The notes below the pieces were generated by a model. That model saw nothing but the letters and a program-made list of their open reading frames with translations, was not told the DNA's origin and ran no database searches. A stretch of DNA of 64,000 bases from Catalimonadaceae bacterium JC749 (GTDB lineage: Bacteria > Bacteroidota > Bacteroidia > Cytophagales > Cyclobacteriaceae): assembly GCA_021730635.1 (NCBI GenBank), contig JAJNNC010000014.1:62001-126000 (forward strand). The letters are read 5' to 3'. Shown here one piece after another: positions 54,963-63,931 of the stretch (the stretch's first letter is position 1; each line of letters opens with the position of its first letter). The translations under genes were made by a program, and so were the position numbers.

Positions 54963-56690
54963 ATGGATTATACTATTAAGGAAAAAGCTAGTCAGTGGTT
55001 ACAAAGCAACATTGACAAAGAAAGTAAAAAGGCTATAGAACATATGCTGACAGAGGAAGGCTCTTCCGAACTTGTGGAGGCCTTTTACAAAGATCTTGAG
55101 TTTGGCACCGGTGGTCTTCGTGGGATCATGGGTGTGGGCTCCAACCGGATGAACAAATATACTGTGGGTATGGCCACCCAGGGATTAAGTAATTATCTGC
55201 TCAAGACCTATCCTCATGAAACGATCAAAGTGGCTATAGCCCACGACAGCCGCAACAACAGCAGAAAGTTTGCCGAAGTAACCGCAGCAGTATTTTCCGC
55301 TAATGGTATTCAGGTTTATTTTTTCGAAGAGTTAAGACCTACCCCTGAGCTTTCCTTTGCCATTCGTATACTGGGTTGCCATAGTGGGGTAGTGCTCACT
55401 GCTTCTCACAACCCCAAGGAATACAATGGGTATAAAGCTTATTGGAACGATGGGGGTCAGCTGGTGCCCCCTCACGACAAGAATGTAATTGAAGAGGTGG
55501 GTAAAATTGAGAACATAGACGCTGTGAACTTTGAAAAAGATGAGCGTAAAATTCAAATGATTGGCAAGGATATCGATGAAAAATATCTGAGTGCGTTGCA
55601 GGGAATTTCACTCTCTCCAAAAGCCATCAAAAACCAGCACGATCTGAAAATTGTCTATACTCCCATTCATGGCACCGGGATCACTTTAGTACCTCAGGCG
55701 CTGCAAAGGCTTGGTTTTACCCAGGTTCACATTGTAGAAGAACAAGCTACGCCCGACGGCAATTTTCCCACCGTAGTCTACCCTAATCCCGAAGAATCCG
55801 ATGCCCTGAGTTTAGCTTTGGAAAAAGCCAGGGCCATCAATGCCGATTTGTTGATGGGAACCGACCCGGATGCGGATAGGGTAGGTATCGCCGCCAAAAA
55901 CCAGCAGGGAGAATTTCAACTCCTCAACGGAAACCAGACCGGTAGTATGCTGATTCATTATCTGCTTAAGAAGTGGAAAGAAAACAACAAACTGGATGGT
56001 AAGCAATTCATTGCCAAAACCATCGTGACAACCGATTTAATCCATAAGATCGCAAATCATTATAGTGTAGACTGTTATGATACCCTTACAGGCTTTAAAT
56101 ACATAGCCGAGCTGATCAAGGAGAAAGAAGGCATACAGAAATTTATTGGTGGGGGAGAAGAGAGCTATGGCTATCTGATTGATGATTTTGTGCGGGATAA
56201 AGATGCTGTGGCTTCCTGTGCGATGATTGCCGAGATGGCAGCATATGTCAAAGATCAGGGCATGAGTCTTTTTGATTTCTTAATGGAAACCTATGTGCAA
56301 TTTGGTCTTTATCAGGAAAAACTGACTTCTTTGACCAAAAAAGGGAAAAGTGGCCTGGAGGAGATTAAAGAAATGATGCGCCAGTTGCGGGAGACGCCTC
56401 CCAAGACCATTGCCGGGGAAAAAGTAGTGAAAGTAGTGGATTATCTGGAGGGTACCGAAAAAGATATGCTGACCGGTGATCAGAAACCTATAGATTTTCC
56501 TGAATCTGATGTATTGCAGTTCTTTACAGAGAAAGGCACCAAAATATCTGCCAGGCCTTCGGGAACGGAACCTAAAATTAAATTTTACTTTAGCGTCAAC
56601 GATCAGCTGCCTGATAAAGACCAGTATGATCAGGTTTTCAGGAAGCTGAATGCTAAAATTGATACTATCATTCAGGAAATGCATTTGTAA
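54963..56690 (+). CDS. Phosphoglucomutase/phosphomannomutase (alpha-D-phosphohexomutase)
   Basis: The 575-residue cytoplasmic enzyme interconverts hexose-1- and hexose-6-phosphates. All four domain signatures are seen: the phosphoserine loop TASHNPKEYNG (S148), the magnesium loop GTDPDADRVG (about residues 299-308), the sugar-specificity loop GGGEESYGYL and the phosphate-binding loop RPSGTEPKIKFY near the C-terminus. GEESYG is the form found in enzymes that accept both glucose and mannose phosphates. Length is that of the PgcA/YhxB type (about 570-580). It links glycolytic hexose phosphates to nucleotide-sugar synthesis. A strong terminator follows. Confidence 0.95.
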   Translation: MDYTIKEKASQWLQSNIDKESKKAIEHMLTEEGSSELVEAFYKDLEFGTGGLRGIMGVGSNRMNKYTVGMATQGLSNYLLKTYPHETIKVAIAHDSRNNSRKFAEVTAAVFSANGIQVYFFEELRPTPELSFAIRILGCHSGVVLTASHNPKEYNGYKAYWNDGGQLVPPHDKNVIEEVGKIENIDAVNFEKDERKIQMIGKDIDEKYLSALQGISLSPKAIKNQHDLKIVYTPIHGTGITLVPQALQRLGFTQVHIVEEQATPDGNFPTVVYPNPEESDALSLALEKARAINADLLMGTDPDADRVGIAAKNQQGEFQLLNGNQTGSMLIHYLLKKWKENNKLDGKQFIAKTIVTTDLIHKIANHYSVDCYDTLTGFKYIAELIKEKEGIQKFIGGGEESYGYLIDDFVRDKDAVASCAMIAEMAAYVKDQGMSLFDFLMETYVQFGLYQEKLTSLTKKGKSGLEEIKEMMRQLRETPPKTIAGEKVVKVVDYLEGTEKDMLTGDQKPIDFPESDVLQFFTEKGTKISARPSGTEPKIKFYFSVNDQLPDKDQYDQVFRKLNAKIDTIIQEMHL

Positions 56691-56711
56691 GTGCACATCC
56701 AATAGTTGGCT

Positions 56712-56746
56712 AGCTATCCTCGTTTATCGATGGATAGCTTTTTTTT
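56712..56746 (+). terminator. Strong intrinsic terminator after the phosphohexomutase gene
   Basis: AGCTATCC (56712-56719) and GGATAGCT (56732-56739) form a perfect 8-bp stem with a 12-base loop, followed directly by a run of eight T. It ends 56 bp after the stop codon. Confidence 0.88.
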
Positions 56747-56999
56747 CAACAATACACGCAAAACATTAAGGGCCATGAAGGTAGGGTAGTAACAATGGCA
56801 ATAGAAATAGACCTTTTCTGATAAGATAGCCTTCTCGATACTATCAAGAGCCTATCCATCAGGATTGTTTTGAAAGTAAAGAGCAGATGATTACTTTATG
56901 CGATAGTCAGAAATTTTGATGTTAAAGCACCCTGTAGCTATGTTTTTTACAGATTCTTCCTAGCCACTAATTGTAACCGTCTCATTGGAAACATAAAGT
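56747..56999. other. Intergenic region upstream of merR (first part)
   Basis: This stretch between the terminator and the palindromic AT-rich block before merR contains no gene or RNA that I recognise. Confidence 0.4.
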
Positions 57000-57065
57000 A
57001 GTATAAAATTTTATACTTTTTTTATATAAAATATTACTTTATAATATTTTTTATTATTAATTTTG
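57000..57065 (+). promoter_or_regulatory. Palindromic AT-rich control region of merR
   Basis: AGTATAAAA-TTTTATACT (57000-57017) is a perfect 18-bp palindrome. A second pair, AATATTA and TAATATT (about 57029-57047), follows, and TAATTTTG (57058-57065) matches the -7 consensus TAnnTTTG, 46 bp before the merR ATG. The layout suggests a regulator site just upstream of the promoter, perhaps for autoregulation by MerR. Confidence 0.5.
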
Positions 57066-57111
57066 TATATAAAATTGTAATAGTTAAATAATAACTCTTA
57101 AACTACCGTCC

Positions 57112-57456
57112 ATGACCTATAAAGAAAAAGAGATTGAGAAGAAATATTATTCTATCGGTGAAGTTGCTCATCAGCTTAATATTACTGCTTCTCAAATACG
57201 TTTTTGGGAAAGTGAGTTTGACATCATCAAACCTCAGAAAAACAGAAACGGAAAAAGACAATTTACGAAAGAGGATATAGAAAAGCTCCGAATGGTACAC
57301 CATCTGGTGAAAACACGAGGGTATACCTTACAGGGCGCTAAACAAATGTTGAAAAGTAATACCCAGGGTGTTAAAGACAATATGGAAATTATTGAATCCC
57401 TAAAAGAGATAAAAACATTTTTGATGGAGTTGAAGCATCAGCTGGATGCCTGTTAA
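57112..57456 (+). CDS. MerR-family transcriptional regulator (short)
   Basis: This 114-residue protein has a MerR winged-helix domain at about residues 13-82: YYSIGEVAHQLNITASQIRFWESEF, then the wing NRNGKRQFTKEDIEKLRMVHHLVKTRGYTLQGAKQML. The rest is a short helix (ESLKEIKTFLMELKHQL) for dimerisation. There is no effector domain and no metal-binding cysteine cluster, so it is not a metal sensor of the classic type. It stops 2 bp before dprA and is probably co-transcribed with it. Palindromes lie in its promoter region. Confidence 0.9.
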   Translation: MTYKEKEIEKKYYSIGEVAHQLNITASQIRFWESEFDIIKPQKNRNGKRQFTKEDIEKLRMVHHLVKTRGYTLQGAKQMLKSNTQGVKDNMEIIESLKEIKTFLMELKHQLDAC

Positions 57457-57458
57457 AC

Positions 57459-58637
57459 ATGAAGGTGGCAGAAAAACAAACAAAACATCTGTTCTCGGAG
57501 GAGAAATTACATCTGATAGCCCTAAGCATGGTTCCTCAGGTAGGAGGGATCACAGCCAAGCAGCTGATCAGTTATTGTGGTTCTGCTACTCAGGTTTTTA
57601 CAGCAAGTACCCGGCAGCTGGCGCGTATACCAGGCATAGGTAGTAAAACAGTTCAGGCTATACGGAATACCGGGATATTAGATAAAGCCAGGCAGGAGAT
57701 GGAGGCTTGCACAAGGAAGGGGATACAGATCATTACCAGTATGGACCCGTCCTATCCTTTTCGTTTGCAGCAGATTTATGATGCGCCCCTGGTCCTATAC
57801 TATCAGGGCACTGCGCCCCTGGAACATGCCCGGGTCCTGAGTGTAGTAGGAACCCGTAAAGCTACCCCTTATGGTATACAGATTGTAAAAGAACTCATAG
57901 CGGCCCTTTCTTCGTATCATGTTTTGGTGGTGAGCGGCCTGGCCTATGGAATTGATATTTGTGCCCATCGCACAGCTTTAACCAATGGAGTTTTAACCGT
58001 AGGGGTGATGGCCAGTGGTCTTGATATTATTTATCCCTCTGTCCATCGGAAAGAAGCCATCGCCATGACCCGACAAGGCGGTTTACTGACCGAGCACCCT
58101 TTAGGATGCAAACCTGACCCCAGAAAGTTTCCTGCGCGTAATCGGCTGATTGCCGGTCTGTCGGATGTCACTGTGGTAGTAGAGGCAGCCGAGAGGGGAG
58201 GGGCACTGATTACCGCTAATCTGGCCAATGATTACAATCGGGAAGTCTTTGCCGTGCCCGGGAGCTGGCAGCAACCTTATTCAAAAGGGTGCAATCATTT
58301 AATAAAAGATCACAAAGCACATATTCTAACCAAACCGGAAGATCTCGTATATATGATGAAATGGGATCTGCCTACTACAAATGCCCCGAGACCGGCATCA
58401 AAGGCTACTATTGACATAGCCCAATTGCCTTTGGATGAAAAAGAAAGGGCTGTTGTCAGATTTTTGCAGGAGTGTGAGGAAGAAGTCATGATGGATGTAA
58501 TCAGTTGGAAAACACAGATTCCGATCTATCAACTGGCTTCAGTCTTACTCCAATTGGAAATAAAACATGTAGTCAAGGTATATCCTGGTAAAAAATTTAG
58601 AATAGCCTTGGATGAGATACCTGCATTATCAAACTAA
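57459..58637 (+). CDS. dprA: DNA-processing protein DprA
   Basis: DprA binds incoming single-stranded DNA during natural transformation and loads RecA. The 392-residue protein has an N-terminal helix-hairpin-helix region (LARIPGIGSKTVQAI, about 50-65), the extended Rossmann fold (about 75-310) with VVSGLAYGIDICAHRTAL, PRKFPARNRLIAGLSDVTVVVEAAERGG and NDYNREVFAVPGSW, and a C-terminal winged-helix-like domain (about 325-385). The ATG at 57459 follows the merR stop after 2 bp. The rest of a competence system is not in the window; dprA is widely conserved even in species not known to be competent. Confidence 0.95.
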   Translation: MKVAEKQTKHLFSEEKLHLIALSMVPQVGGITAKQLISYCGSATQVFTASTRQLARIPGIGSKTVQAIRNTGILDKARQEMEACTRKGIQIITSMDPSYPFRLQQIYDAPLVLYYQGTAPLEHARVLSVVGTRKATPYGIQIVKELIAALSSYHVLVVSGLAYGIDICAHRTALTNGVLTVGVMASGLDIIYPSVHRKEAIAMTRQGGLLTEHPLGCKPDPRKFPARNRLIAGLSDVTVVVEAAERGGALITANLANDYNREVFAVPGSWQQPYSKGCNHLIKDHKAHILTKPEDLVYMMKWDLPTTNAPRPASKATIDIAQLPLDEKERAVVRFLQECEEEVMMDVISWKTQIPIYQLASVLLQLEIKHVVKVYPGKKFRIALDEIPALSN

Positions 58638-58658
58638 AAGCATCTTACCCATAAGAGA

Positions 58659-59741
58659 ATGTCGTTAAACTATTATCATATTCTGGAAGTAGACTATAAT
58701 GCTTCACAAGAAGATGTGAAATTAGCTTATCGCAGATTAGCCAAAAAATATCATCCGGATGTAAATGCCAACGATGATGAGAAAGCAGAAATGTTTAAAC
58801 TGGTTAATGAAGCTTATAAAGTTTTGTCTGATGAAGACAAAAAAGCAGCGTACGATCTCAGACTCCTTCTTGGTATTCAAGAAGATTATCATGCGTCCAC
58901 CAACAACGACTATACTTACGATGCCCGTAGTCGTACGTTTCGTCCTAGATACCGCCCCTACTATAGAAGAAGAGAACCTGTTACCTACTCTAAAAAAACC
59001 TATGTAGCTGTCACTGCATTTTTAATATGTGTGGCTTCAGCCATTTGGCTGGTACCTATTTCTCTTTCCAGATATTCATCCTCCTATAACTATGATAAGG
59101 GATTGGAGTATTACCAGAACGGACAATATAATGCTGCCTTAAATAGTCTGGATCGGGCTATTATTGACTTTGGAAGCAAAAATATCGAAGCCTGCCTCTT
59201 GGTCGGGACCATCCTGATGAATGAGTTTGGTCAGTTTTCGTATGCCATGGAATATGCCAACAAAGGTCTGAAAATGGCAAAGACTGATCGGGAGAAGGTG
59301 CAGCTGCTGTATATGAAAGGACTCTGCTACCAGGCGGGTGCTGATTATTTCGCCGCCTTAAAGCAATTTGAGGAAGCTGTGTTGTTGTGGCCGGCCTATG
59401 ACAGTCTGTATTACGCCATGGGAAATATCTACGCCTTTCATTTAGATAATTATTCCTTGGCCATCGAGAGCTATACCAAACTCATAGCCCTGAATCCTTC
59501 TTTTGAAGAAGCATATTATAACAGAGCTTACAGCTATTTTAAAATGGCAGAAAATGAAAAAGCTTTGTTGGATGTGGAGCAGTATATGTCTTTTAACAAT
59601 GAAAATGGAGAGGCCTTTCTGCTGAAAGCAGAATTAGAACTAAAATCAGGAAATTCAGAGGAAGCCTGCGCCTATTTTAAAAGAGCTTCTGCCCTGCATG
59701 TAAGGGAAGCAAAGAAAAAAGAATTAAAATATTGCCCTTGA
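58659..59741 (+). CDS. J-domain protein with membrane segment and TPR repeats
   Basis: The 360-residue protein starts with a full J-domain (about 4-68; [31 protein letters not shown], with the HPD motif that stimulates DnaK ATPase). A basic linker (about 88-108) leads to one membrane helix ([20 protein letters not shown], about 110-130). The C-terminal 220 residues are TPR repeats such as [38 protein letters not shown] and [24 protein letters not shown]. With this topology one side recruits DnaK and the other binds proteins. It is 21 bp after dprA. A convergent gene with TPR repeats follows after 5 bp. Confidence 0.9.
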   Translation: MSLNYYHILEVDYNASQEDVKLAYRRLAKKYHPDVNANDDEKAEMFKLVNEAYKVLSDEDKKAAYDLRLLLGIQEDYHASTNNDYTYDARSRTFRPRYRPYYRRREPVTYSKKTYVAVTAFLICVASAIWLVPISLSRYSSSYNYDKGLEYYQNGQYNAALNSLDRAIIDFGSKNIEACLLVGTILMNEFGQFSYAMEYANKGLKMAKTDREKVQLLYMKGLCYQAGADYFAALKQFEEAVLLWPAYDSLYYAMGNIYAFHLDNYSLAIESYTKLIALNPSFEEAYYNRAYSYFKMAENEKALLDVEQYMSFNNENGEAFLLKAELELKSGNSEEACAYFKRASALHVREAKKKELKYCP

Positions 59742-59746
59742 GGATA

Positions 59747-60391
59747 CTATTTCAGTTCTTTCCGGTTGCATACTTCTCGGATGACCTCATAAGCTTTCAG
59801 GTCTCCCATTTCTCCGGCTTTGCTTAAATCCAGGCATCCTTCCCGGATCAGACCATGCTCGATTCTTAGAATGCCCCTTAGGTAAAAAGCATCAATATTT
59901 CTGGGATTGATTTCTAAGATTTTGCTGCAATCGTTGATGGCATCCTGATAGGCTTCCAGCTCTTTTCTGGCTTGTCCTCTCTGAAAATAGGCCTGAACAT
60001 GGTTCTCATTCAGCCTGATAGCCTGGCTATAGTCCTCAATGGCACCATAATAGTCCTGAAGATTGAATTTTATATTACCACGTTCAAAATATGCCTCCGG
60101 AAAAGAAGGGTTAATGTCCAATACCTTATTGTAATCTTTCATAGCCCCATGCAAGTCTTCGAAAATCATCTTGGTTTTGCCCCGGAAGAAGTGCGCATTG
60201 TAATCCATGGTATCTTTTTCAATGGCATTGTTGAAATTCATGATGGCTTCTTTGTAAGCGCCTTCTCCAAATAATTTTCTTCCCTTTTCTATGAATTCGT
60301 GAGAAGTATATTGAGCATACAGACTATTATACCCTGTGAACAGGAAAAGTCCTGCCAGGTACAGATTTGATAGAATAATTCTTTGCCACAT
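59747..60391 (-). CDS. Exported TPR-repeat protein
   Basis: From the ATG at 60391 the product has 214 residues: signal peptide MWQRIILSNLYLAGLFLF to ...YNSLYAQ, then five TPR units of 34 residues (for example EFIEKGRKLFGEGAYKEAIMNFNNAIE, AHFFRGKTKMIFEDLHGAMKDYNKVLD, AYFERGNIKFNLQDYYGAIEDYSQAIR). It ends with a Cys-containing helix (HGLIREGCLDLSKAGEMG). TPR proteins are scaffolds for binding partners; this one probably acts in the periplasm or at the outer membrane. An upstream start at 60457 would place the signal internally. It converges with the J-domain/TPR gene. Confidence 0.87.
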   Translation of the reverse strand: MWQRIILSNLYLAGLFLFTGYNSLYAQYTSHEFIEKGRKLFGEGAYKEAIMNFNNAIEKDTMDYNAHFFRGKTKMIFEDLHGAMKDYNKVLDINPSFPEAYFERGNIKFNLQDYYGAIEDYSQAIRLNENHVQAYFQRGQARKELEAYQDAINDCSKILEINPRNIDAFYLRGILRIEHGLIREGCLDLSKAGEMGDLKAYEVIREVCNRKELK

Positions 60392-60527
60392 AGTTACACT
60401 TTTTGTTAACCAGTGGTAAAAATCGCTATTGATAGTCGTCCTGTCAAATATCCTCACGGTGAATAGCGTAAGATTCGGACCGGCAAGAGGGTCAAAATTA
60501 AAAATTCAACAGCTTCTCAACAGGAAA

Positions 60528-61442
60528 TTACATAGCTGCATCGGTTGCTGAGAGCCAGTCGATACCTTTCTGAAGATATTGGAGGGTATAGCTTTCCCTA
60601 CTCCCTGGTTCTGGCTGATAATTGTAATGCCAACTGGCCAAAGGTGGTAAACTCATTAAAATAGATTCTATTCTCCCTTCAGTATCCAGGCCAAACTTCG
60701 TGCCTTTATCCAACACAAGGTTAAATTCAGCATAACGGCCGCGGCGGATCAGCTGCCACTTTTTTTCTGGGGTGCCAAAAGGAATGACTTTGTTTTTCTC
60801 CATTAGATAAGTGTAGATGGGAGCAAAATTTTTACCTACATCCTGTACGAAACTAAAAAGTTGTGATTTTGACATGTTTTCGCCAGGGGTGAGTCTGTCG
60901 AAAAAGATGCCACCGATGCCCCGGGTTTCTTTTCTATGTTTGATATAAAAATAGTCGTCTGCCCATTGTTTAAAACGCTCATAATAGCTGGGGTGATGCC
61001 TGTCGCAGACGTTTTTCAGCTGCTGGTGAAAGAATTGAGCATCTTCCAGATCTACATAATGAGGGGTCAGGTCGATGCCACCACCAAACCATTGTGTGCC
61101 ATTGCTCATTTCAAAGTACCGTACATTCATATGGATGATAGGCACCATGGGATTTTGAGGATGCATCACTATGGATACGCCGGTGGCATAAAAGTCAGCC
61201 TTGTCCAGTTGAAGTGCTTCCAGAATTTTTTCAGGGGTTGGGCCGTAGACAGCTGAGAAATTTACCCCCCCTTTTTCTATAATATGCCCCTCAGCGATAA
61301 TGCGGCTTCGGCCACCCCCACCTCCCTCACGCTGCCATGTATCTTCCTGAAAACGGGCAACAGTATCGGCTTTTTCTAATTCCTGGCATATGTGATCCTG
61401 TAAATGCTGAAACCAGGCAGCTATATCCTCTTTCGTTAGCAT
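60528..61442 (-). CDS. hemF: Oxygen-dependent coproporphyrinogen III oxidase
   Basis: HemF performs the oxidative decarboxylation of coproporphyrinogen III to protoporphyrinogen IX in haem synthesis, using O2. The 304-residue protein is the usual length. Family motifs include EDTWQREGGGGGRSRI, KGGVNFSAVYG, HPQNPMVPIIHMNVRYFEM, WFGGGIDLTPHYV, YYERFKQWADDYFYIKHRKE, RGIGGIFFDRL, GRYAEFNLVLDKGTKFGL and RIESILMSLPPLASWHYNY. The start ATG at 61442 opens directly at the first conserved helix. It implies an aerobic life style. It is flanked by the TPR gene and the four-repeat protein, all on the minus strand with spacers of 136 and 159 bp. Confidence 0.97.
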   Translation of the reverse strand: MLTKEDIAAWFQHLQDHICQELEKADTVARFQEDTWQREGGGGGRSRIIAEGHIIEKGGVNFSAVYGPTPEKILEALQLDKADFYATGVSIVMHPQNPMVPIIHMNVRYFEMSNGTQWFGGGIDLTPHYVDLEDAQFFHQQLKNVCDRHHPSYYERFKQWADDYFYIKHRKETRGIGGIFFDRLTPGENMSKSQLFSFVQDVGKNFAPIYTYLMEKNKVIPFGTPEKKWQLIRRGRYAEFNLVLDKGTKFGLDTEGRIESILMSLPPLASWHYNYQPEPGSRESYTLQYLQKGIDWLSATDAAM

Positions 61443-61601
61443 ACTTTTTCTTTTTCATGAGAAGGAGCCTGAAGAGGTTACCTTATCACAGATAATACGT
61501 TGAAAAGATGCTTGAAATTACATATTTAATCACAAACCGCAAGGTGATAAAGACCTTAACCAACACACCTTACAACCTGCCATTTCGTGAAGAAAAGAGG
61601 T

Positions 61602-63845
61602 TTATTCAGATTCCGGTATATAGGTAGAAAGCAGGAGAGAACCCCGGTTAACAGTGATATCGTCAATAAAGAATCCTTCTTTCAGGTTTCCGATCCCTGT
61701 GAGTTTGCGTTCACCACTTTGTTGAAATCTTATCACAAACTGATTGGTATATTCCATGCCCAGCGTAGAAATTAGGTGATCCAGGTCCAGCGAATAATAC
61801 TGAAAAGTATCTATGGTGTTGTAATGAAAATCAGCCGCTTTCTTAAATGTTTTCCCGCCATCCTGGCTCAGCCAGATGCCATCTGTTGTATCCTTTCTTT
61901 CATAATTATCATACAGCCAGAAGCCTAAGGTTAATTTTTGCTGATGCTCCAGTTGAAGATGCAAATCCAGGGCGTTGGTACTGGCGGTGCCATCTACCAA
62001 CTTGCCCAAGGCCAGTGACTGTTGGCCGGTATGGCTAAGGGTATCGGCAAAACCAATATACCCTTCGGGTTTGATGTGAGCCGCTGCGGCTGTAGAGAAA
62101 GCAGGGTTAATTTTCCAGGAAGCTCCAAGCTCGCGAGTCTCAAAATCCTCTGCAAAAGGAATACTGGCATATTCAATCACAGGAACTTTTATTTCAATAT
62201 TATCCAGATAAATACCATCGCTGCTCATTCTATTTCCCGTAAAATCATCGTCGTCGTGCTGCTGAAACCGAATGGCAAAGCGGGAGGTCAGGGGTAACCC
62301 TTTTGCGGCTGCCAGTGCTTTGATATTCAGGGAAACCAGCTTGCCAAAATATTCGTCTGCCCATTGATCACCATCAAAGTCCAGGACTTTTACAAATTGC
62401 TTGCCCCCATCGGCACTGAAAAAAAGACCATCCTGCGCATGGGTTTCATCATAATGATCATAAATCCAGAAGCTTAGTTCAGCCCGATCCTGTCCGGCCA
62501 GGTTGAGGTAAAGATCCAAAGCGTTGGTAGTATAAGTTTTGTCTGTCATACTGCCCAATCTAACACTTTTTCCGGCCCTATCAGGAGAGGAAACTACCTC
62601 TACCACACCATGAGGGGTAACATTACCACTGATATCAGACAGTGCAGGATGACCCCATTGCCAGCAGGAAGCAAGTGTTTCCTGCTCGAAATCTTCTGTA
62701 AAGGGTAGCATGGCAAATACTTTCTTTGCTGATTGTACCCTGATGTTATCTATCAGCAAGCCATCGCTGGAAAACCGACTGCCAGAAAAGTCATCGTCAT
62801 CAAACTGCTGGAATCTGATAATACACTGTTCGGTTAAGGTCAGCCCATATTTTTCTGCCAGATAGCTTACATTGATGGGAGGAAGTTGTCCGAAAATCTG
62901 ATCTTTCCACTGATCGGGGTCAAAATCATAGACCTTTGTAAAATGCCGGCCTCCATCATTGCTGAAATAAATGCCATCCTGCTCATGGGTCTCATCCTGG
63001 TTGTCATAAATCATCAGGCTCAAGGTAACTTCTTCCTGACCAGCCAGGTTAAGATACAAATCCAATACATTGGTATGGTAACATTTGTCTTGGCGGCTGC
63101 CTAGTCTGAATACATGGCCTTGTGTAGTATCGAAAGGAACGATTTCTGCCACGCCTGAGATGCTCACTTGTGCGTTGGGATCGGTTAAGGAAGCATGGCC
63201 TACAAGCATAGCCTTGGATAGCTGGCGATTTTCAAAATCCTCATAAAATGGCAAGGAAGCATAGTAGGGAGGGCGAGAGGACAGCTTTACTTCATCCAGA
63301 TAAATACCACTGCTGAATCCGGGTCCGCCTACGAAATCATTGGCGTCATATTGTTGGAAACGGATTACAGAATTTTCGCTTAATGTGAGGTGATGTATGC
63401 GTGCCAGTTCGCTCAAATTACAGGCGGGAAGGCTTCCCCTGGTTCTGCTGGGCCATAGGTCGAAATTAAAATCAACTATTTTGACAAAATCATGGCCATC
63501 CACACTCAGGAAAATCCCATCTTCAGCATGTGTTTGCTCCAGGTTGGCATACATAGAAAACTCCAGAAATATGTGTTGATGCTGGGATAAATCAAGGGTA
63601 AGGTCAAGTCGGTTCAGATTCATTTTTCCATCGGTACGTTTACCCATGCGTACAGCATATTCACCTTCCAGCAGTTGAGTAGGAGAGACTTCTATTAAAC
63701 CATATTCAGTGCCAGCTTCTTTTTTCCATTCGGAGCCTAACTGGCCACTTTCAAAATTATCAGAGAAAAAAACCTGCTGTGCAGCGATATGCTTTGGTAA
63801 AAGTAGAATTACTGTTAGTAGAACGTAAATGTTCGCAATTTTCAT
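61602..63845 (-). CDS. Secreted protein made of four ~180-residue beta-sandwich repeats
   Basis: The 747-residue product starts with a signal peptide (MKIANIYVLLTVILLLPKHIAAQ). Four repeats follow, at about residues 28-193, 195-374, 376-556 and 558-735. Each begins with a 'LPFxEDFExxxL' motif, carries LGxxxDxxxxTNxLDLYLNLxxQ, then an 'IYDxxDETHxQDGIxxSxDGGxxFxKVxDFxxDxW' block and ends with IRFQQxDxDDF...SSDGIxLDNI. The acidic DDDDF and DGIYLD loops look able to bind calcium. The pattern resembles MAM/jelly-roll adhesive domains of secreted Bacteroidota proteins, but I do not recognise an exact family. There is no type IX secretion C-terminal domain at the end (STYIPESE). A role in adhesion or surface layers is only a guess. 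Confidence 0.83.
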   Translation of the reverse strand: MKIANIYVLLTVILLLPKHIAAQQVFFSDNFESGQLGSEWKKEAGTEYGLIEVSPTQLLEGEYAVRMGKRTDGKMNLNRLDLTLDLSQHQHIFLEFSMYANLEQTHAEDGIFLSVDGHDFVKIVDFNFDLWPSRTRGSLPACNLSELARIHHLTLSENSVIRFQQYDANDFVGGPGFSSGIYLDEVKLSSRPPYYASLPFYEDFENRQLSKAMLVGHASLTDPNAQVSISGVAEIVPFDTTQGHVFRLGSRQDKCYHTNVLDLYLNLAGQEEVTLSLMIYDNQDETHEQDGIYFSNDGGRHFTKVYDFDPDQWKDQIFGQLPPINVSYLAEKYGLTLTEQCIIRFQQFDDDDFSGSRFSSDGLLIDNIRVQSAKKVFAMLPFTEDFEQETLASCWQWGHPALSDISGNVTPHGVVEVVSSPDRAGKSVRLGSMTDKTYTTNALDLYLNLAGQDRAELSFWIYDHYDETHAQDGLFFSADGGKQFVKVLDFDGDQWADEYFGKLVSLNIKALAAAKGLPLTSRFAIRFQQHDDDDFTGNRMSSDGIYLDNIEIKVPVIEYASIPFAEDFETRELGASWKINPAFSTAAAAHIKPEGYIGFADTLSHTGQQSLALGKLVDGTASTNALDLHLQLEHQQKLTLGFWLYDNYERKDTTDGIWLSQDGGKTFKKAADFHYNTIDTFQYYSLDLDHLISTLGMEYTNQFVIRFQQSGERKLTGIGNLKEGFFIDDITVNRGSLLLSTYIPESE

Positions 63846-63875
63846 GGGTAAGTAAGTTTTTGCTAGTTATTGTAA

Positions 63876-63905
63876 CAAAATTACATAAAATTTAAATATT
63901 ACAAT
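63876..63905 (-). promoter_or_regulatory. Candidate promoter of the four-repeat protein gene
   Basis: On the minus strand, ATTG (63902-63905), 18 bases, then TAATTTTG (63876-63883) fits TTTG / TAnnTTTG with one mismatch in the upstream box. It lies about 31 bp before the ATG at 63845. Confidence 0.4.
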
Positions 63906-63910
63906 AATCT

Positions 63911-63931
63911 TTTGTATATTTTTTATACAAA
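63911..63931. promoter_or_regulatory. Inverted repeat upstream of the four-repeat protein promoter
   Basis: TTTGTATA (63911-63918) and TATACAAA (63924-63931) are perfect 8-bp inverted arms separated by five T. It lies just upstream of the candidate -33 box, where an activator would bind. Confidence 0.4.

Noticed and set aside
61602-63845. Type IX secretion C-terminal domain on the four-repeat protein
   Set aside because: The C-terminus ends in the fourth repeat and a short tail, with no Ig-like sorting domain or its usual motifs.
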